Below are positions 8,068 to 11,801 of a stretch of DNA of 11,801 bases, piece by piece. Both the position numbers and the translations under genes were made by a program. The stretch spans positions 1 through 11,801 of the forward strand of contig JAXIUW010195178.1 of assembly GCA_035591015.1 (NCBI GenBank), in the 5' to 3' direction. Below the pieces are notes generated by a model. It had not been told where the DNA came from. It searched no databases and saw only the letters and a list, made by a program, of their open reading frames with translations. The stretch comes from Cephalothrix simula. Taxonomy: Eukaryota; Nemertea; Palaeonemertea; Archinemertea; Cephalotrichidae. Each line of letters begins with the position of its first letter. Position 1 is the first letter of the stretch.

Positions 8068-8283
8068 AGATGTTCCCGACCTCAGATCCAAAACCGGACC
8101 TTTTCCATGCAAAAATGTATGCTAATATTGGCACCAGCATACGCAGTTCCTAAGGAATCCGAGAAAAAGTTGGAAAAATGAACTACCCTAGGATTAGCGA
8201 CATTTTTTGAAAAAATTTTAGTAGCCAATATTTGGGCCAAAACGGCTGAGATCTTAGGTGGAGCCCCCCCCCCCTTCAAGAGT

Positions 8284-8964
8284 ACCACACACAAAATAGC
8301 CCTTCAAAGGTAGAGTTAAATAAAAGCAATAAAAAAATGAACAGCAGGTAAAATGTTAGACAGTTCTACTTACCAGGAGCTGCAAAGCAAGAAAATAAAT
8401 ATTTAGAAATTTTGCTACGAAAGCTTTTGAAGCTTACTGATAAATAACAGATGCAGCGTTAGTTTGCTATTTTCCTGATCGACCTAATCGCCCATCGTGT
8501 AAAGATAATATCTGCGATCATATAATTTCTCGACCGTGAAATATCAAACTAACGTTGCAAAATACTATGATACATGTATAACAACGAATATTTTTTAGTC
8601 TTTCTATATTATAGTTGTACCAAAAGTGATTGTACTTGTACGTATGCATTACAGACCAGAGCGAATCACCCGGCTTCAGTCGGGGTATTTCGGTTATCTC
8701 TAACCTCAGATCGGACCCCGTTGAAACAGGGTGAGAGCGAATATCTGCATATGGCAAATAAAGGATACAAAATAATCAGGGTGTTTAATGCAAATTTTTC
8801 ACCATGGAAAGGGGACAAATACTTTCTCCAGGGTCGACGAAAGAAGCCCAACCTGGATTAATGTCCACCCTACGTTTAGGATAGATTGTATTCTAGTCAT
8901 CAACTACTGAATACAAACAGGACAAAATCAATCGGCACAATTATTTCTGCCACACTGGTTCAAT
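8284..8964. other. Spacer, no recognised gene
   Basis: Two overlapping frames of about 80-95 codons on opposite strands (8574-8861 plus, 8518-8757 minus) have no recognisable motif and no splice-site support. I treat them as chance. The run of 11 Cs just before (8264-8274) is simple sequence. One TACATGTA copy is at 8571-8578. Confidence 0.4.
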
Positions 8965-9260
8965 AAAGAAGTACCCCAAAAAGATTTTTTTTAAATGCTC
9001 AAACGGAGCTATGTTCGCCCCTTTTATCCCATTAAACTAGGCTTATAATGGGCCCTAGGGTTTGCCCTCTAATATCCCATTATGGGCATATCAGGATGGG
9101 TTTGCCAGACTTTTCCCATTTGGGCATGCCCGTAAAATTCCCATTGTGGGAAAATCATGGGCCCGGCTGGGCATACTGTCTGGGTACTTATATACACGTA
9201 CTATAGATGATGGTCTGAATGCATAAACATTTCTCTAGTATACGTTTGGGGTACTTCTTT
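8965..9260. mobile_element. ~296-bp TIR element with CCCAT/ATGGG-rich core
   Basis: AAAGAAGTACCCCAAA (8965-8980) and its exact inverse TTTGGGGTACTTCTTT (9245-9260) bound the element. The core (about 9020-9175) is crowded with small palindromes built from CCCAT, ATGGG and GGGCAT, such as CCCATTATGGG near 9077. It therefore has both a TIR architecture and many internal hairpins. No target-site duplication is obvious. No coding capacity is seen. Confidence 0.65.
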
Positions 9261-10564
9261 GACATTTTAAAAAATAAGGGCCAAGGATCGAAGTGCCGTT
9301 AATTTCAGGGGGCAAATTTTGATTGAAAGATAAGAGTAGCATTTGGGCTATCTATTTCACAGTTTTATGCAAATAAGATAATTAGGGTTGGGTAGAATAA
9401 TTTGGGTTGGGGGTAATAGATATAAAGGCATCCTTCCAAAGTCTTGGAAGACATTATTTCAATTTTTATGTGGACCTGTGTGGACGTTAGAATGGCGCTA
9501 TGAGGGCGCTGAATTATGCAGAATGGATTTGAATACAGATTTTTGTATACAGATTTAAATGGTTTTTATATTGCAATTTCGAATATGGTACCAGACATGT
9601 GCGCCGAATTTCGCCATTATTCGGCGGCGTTTTTAAAATCGTCGACGCGTGGCGGCGGCGCATCAATTTCTGATAGGAAATAGTGATCTTAAAATTTTAA
9701 TGCAACAATTAAATTAGCTGAGACTACCAAATAATTAAAGAAATAAGCTTACCGTTTTAACGTTATTTTGTTTCACTGGGACGATGCTAAATCACCATAG
9801 AACTAGAAAAACTGCCAGAGCCGGAATCAGATTGATCGTCATTGATATGCTTGGACTAGTTTATAAATAAACTAAACATTATCCATGTTTCGATATTGTC
9901 TTTTAAAATAGACTATGCGTGGAAATAATATATCCCCCGTCACTTTACAATATCAGTTATTCCCCCCCCCCCCGTTATAAATTTTTTCCAGTCAGAGGAA
10001 CGGTCGATCCCTGAACAGTTTTTTTAAAAGAGGAAGAGAGGTTACAGTACTTTAGAAAGAGCTTTCAATCCATCATCCATTTTTGCATCCAAAATATCCG
10101 TAATCAACAATAAAAAAAGAAAAGATAATGTCCAATTTTAGCTATTATCATGAATCATGACATTCAAGTACAAAATTTGTTACTGAAATCATATTCTTAT
10201 CAATCACCAATCAGCAGTCAGCTACACTCTGGAACAGATTTGTTTACAAGTGTGACGAGAAGAGTGATAATGAAGAATTCCTTTGATGCCTTTTCTCAGG
10301 TCCGAGAAATCGAACAATAAACATCGTTTATCTTTTGATTATGTAATGTCAACTACCGATTTATTTCAATTTGAGTCCGAAACGAAATGGCAAATTTGGA
10401 ATTACAAATCTAGTATTGATAAACTAAGTAGTTAGTATCAAGTGCTGATAATCTAGCTGCCTGCCTTGAAAAACTACGTAAATGTTCCAAAATTCGGCGC
10501 GGAATATTAATCGGCGGCGGCGTCGGCGGCGCACATGTCTGTACGGTACTGTTGAAAAACTTAC
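9261..10564. other. Probable intron or spacer with GC-rich inverted words
   Basis: No exon is supported in this 1.3 kb. The 15-mer CAGACATGTGCGCCG at 9592-9606 recurs inverted at 10527-10541, and both copies sit in CGGCGG-rich patches in otherwise AT-rich DNA. A run of 12 Cs lies at 9962-9973. If the minus-strand exon just to the right is real, this stretch would be the beginning of its downstream intron. Confidence 0.45.
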
Positions 10565-10727
10565 TTGGATGAACAAATGCCCAATCCGATGTGCGGATAT
10601 TATTACCATTACCCGTTATAATACGATACTGGTAGAGGTTATCGCATGATGTGTCCACGATAAATTTTGTTTCATTTTGTAAGGCTACGCAGTTGGTTCC
10701 ATCTGTTACAAAATTAGTAGCCGTTAT
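10565..10727 (-). CDS. Candidate internal exon of an unidentified secreted-type protein
   Basis: On the minus strand a T-rich tract ending TTTTTTACAG gives a good 3' splice site just before 10727, and GTAAGT (10564-10559) gives a consensus 5' splice site. Between them are 163 bp open in one frame, encoding 54 residues plus one base, so it enters in phase 0 and leaves in phase 1. The peptide begins ITATNFVTDGTNCVALQNET, has two Cys (about residues 13 and 28), two Asn-X-Ser/Thr-like or Asn-rich patches, and ends near RTSDWAFVHP. The composition suggests an extracellular module. The spacing of Gly-X-X-Cys, Cys and Trp faintly recalls a beta-trefoil lectin subdomain, but I would not assign it. 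No other exon of the same gene is visible, so the rest would lie in flanking DNA or in the window unrecognised. It could also be a pseudo-exon. Confidence 0.5.
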
Positions 10728-11801
10728 CTGTAAAAAATTAAAAAAATACTGCAGTGGCATTAACAACTGATTAAGTATTAATTTTTCATTATGGTATTTA
10801 TCCTGATTTATCAATACAAACCCGTAGCAAAGTTGATACGAGAATTCATTGAATTATGAAGTCCTGGTAGAAAATATAAACGCAAAAATACACAGCAATC
10901 TCATGTTTAATATGTCACAAACGTTTTCGGCATTTTTCCTAATGCCCTTATCTGAACGACCATAATGTATCACTTTAACATGTTTAGCATAAATTCGGGT
11001 ATCTTTACATGTATTACATTAAATTATAAGTTACACTGACGAGTAAACGCGGTATATGTCATGCAGTACATTGGCACACTAGTATTACTTCGGGAGGGAG
11101 CGAGATCGAAGGTACATTTGATTTGCGACCGAACGGCCGTTGTCCATAATTATAGGTATACTTAAGAGCCATAATTTCTAAGAATCAGGCAGGTTGTGAT
11201 ACATCAAGTCATCGATTTTTTTTATTTTCAAGTATGTTATAGTGTTGAGAAACGTTAAATCCTCAAATATTTCGGAAAAATATCGATTTTTGTGTCGGTG
11301 AGAAGCCATTTCAAATTTTTTTGGTTTTTGAAAAAAGTTGCAAATCTCAAAACTTTGACTTCCTTAAAAGTCCATTTATATAAGTAGAAGATAAACGAAC
11401 CAATGTTCTTCGTAAAGCGCCCTGTGCGTTGGGGTGACAAAAATTTCCGCCCCAGCCCCTGGGGGCGCGGCCATAATAATTCATGAAATCGACTCATTTT
11501 CACGATGAAAAACCCGATTCTTAGGATTCTGAAGCTGAATATTTTTGTGATCAAAATAAAGTCTTCCGGAGTCGCTCGTCATCCTTATTCCACGAGTAGT
11601 AACGTCCGACCTCGGTTTCACCCCGTTCTAGGGGGTAAACATAGCCCAATTGGCTATGTTGGCCTGCCATATAATCCGTGAAACAACGCTTAGCGGTGAA
11701 TTAAACGGTTAAAAATCCGTTTTAACAATTTTATCTTAGAATTAATACAAATTGATATTTGCCCCAATAAACTATATATGGTTGGATCGGTAATTGATCG
11801 T
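10728..11801. other. Probable upstream intron or spacer, small hairpins
   Basis: No further exon is identified. A 99-codon minus-strand frame (11255-11554) is Lys/Phe-rich, matches no domain I know and has no splice support, so I regard it as incidental. Small hairpins occur at 11448-11467 (CGCCCCAG with CTGGGGGCG, one bulge) and 11640-11660 (ACATAGCC with GGCTATGT). A GC-rich patch around 11416-11473 contrasts with the surrounding AT-rich DNA. Confidence 0.4.

Larger units (their letters stand above)
5698..8192. mobile_element. Large fold-back element B with nested insertions
   Basis: The left arm (5698 to about 6125) is matched in inverted order by three separated blocks on the right: 6150-6362, 7668-7816 and 8072-8192. 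Examples are GTTCATTTTTCCAACTTTTT at 5701 against 8164-8183, CCAAGTGGCTTTTATGA near 5784 against 7800-7815, and GTTGCCATGGAAACGCC near 5968 against 6319-6335. Removing the two interrupting segments restores one continuous palindrome of about 0.45 kb per arm, centred near 6135. No transposase frame is present. The arms differ by many substitutions and small indels, so the structure is old. It might be a fold-back transposon or a plain inverted duplication; no target duplication is seen at the outer borders. Confidence 0.75.

Noticed and set aside
8518-8861. Opposed short frames as small genes
   Set aside because: They overlap on opposite strands with no motif, conservation signal or promoter evidence.
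11255-11554. 99-codon minus-strand frame as a gene
   Set aside because: It has no domain, no splice-site support and a composition typical of AT-rich chance frames.

Overview
The window looks like non-coding or intronic DNA from a eukaryote, probably a marine invertebrate and perhaps a bivalve or other lophotrochozoan. It is AT-rich, has no long open reading frames, and has no bacterial-style gene packing. It is crowded with inverted-repeat elements. The 8-bp palindrome TACATGTA occurs eight times, far above expectation for this base composition. From memory that word is common in molluscan DNA, so the organism call is an inference and not a certainty.

Layout. A short palindromic element lies at about 74-309. 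Largely featureless AT-rich DNA follows, then a compact MITE-like element at about 1803-1924. From 2124 to 4755 there is a large fold-back structure (element A). Its arms, about 720 and 555 bp, are inverted copies of each other. They enclose a tandem array of roughly 140-175 bp units (2771-3720) built around GAACGATCGTTC-type palindromes, plus two small hairpin elements (3779-3844 and 3867-3946). From about 5700 to 8190 lies a second, unrelated fold-back structure (element B), centred near 6135. Its right arm has been broken by two later insertions. One is a ~1.3 kb segment (6363-7667) between 11-bp direct repeats. The other is a 247-bp MITE (7821-8067) with a 4-bp target duplication. The 1.3 kb insert carries a frameshifted piece of collagen Gly-X-Y coding sequence on the minus strand and a ~50-bp minisatellite rich in GATATC dyads. 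A further TIR element lies at 8965-9260.

The only candidate for living coding sequence is one small internal exon on the minus strand (10565-10727). It has convincing acceptor and donor sites and encodes a Cys-containing, probably extracellular segment that I could not assign to a family. If it is real, the window lies at least partly in introns of a minus-strand gene.

No CRISPR array, operon, rRNA, convincing tRNA, or transposase/reverse-transcriptase reading frame is visible. The interest lies in the nested repeat architecture: two large non-autonomous fold-back elements, one filled by a palindromic satellite and the other receiving an insert that carries a host-gene fragment.
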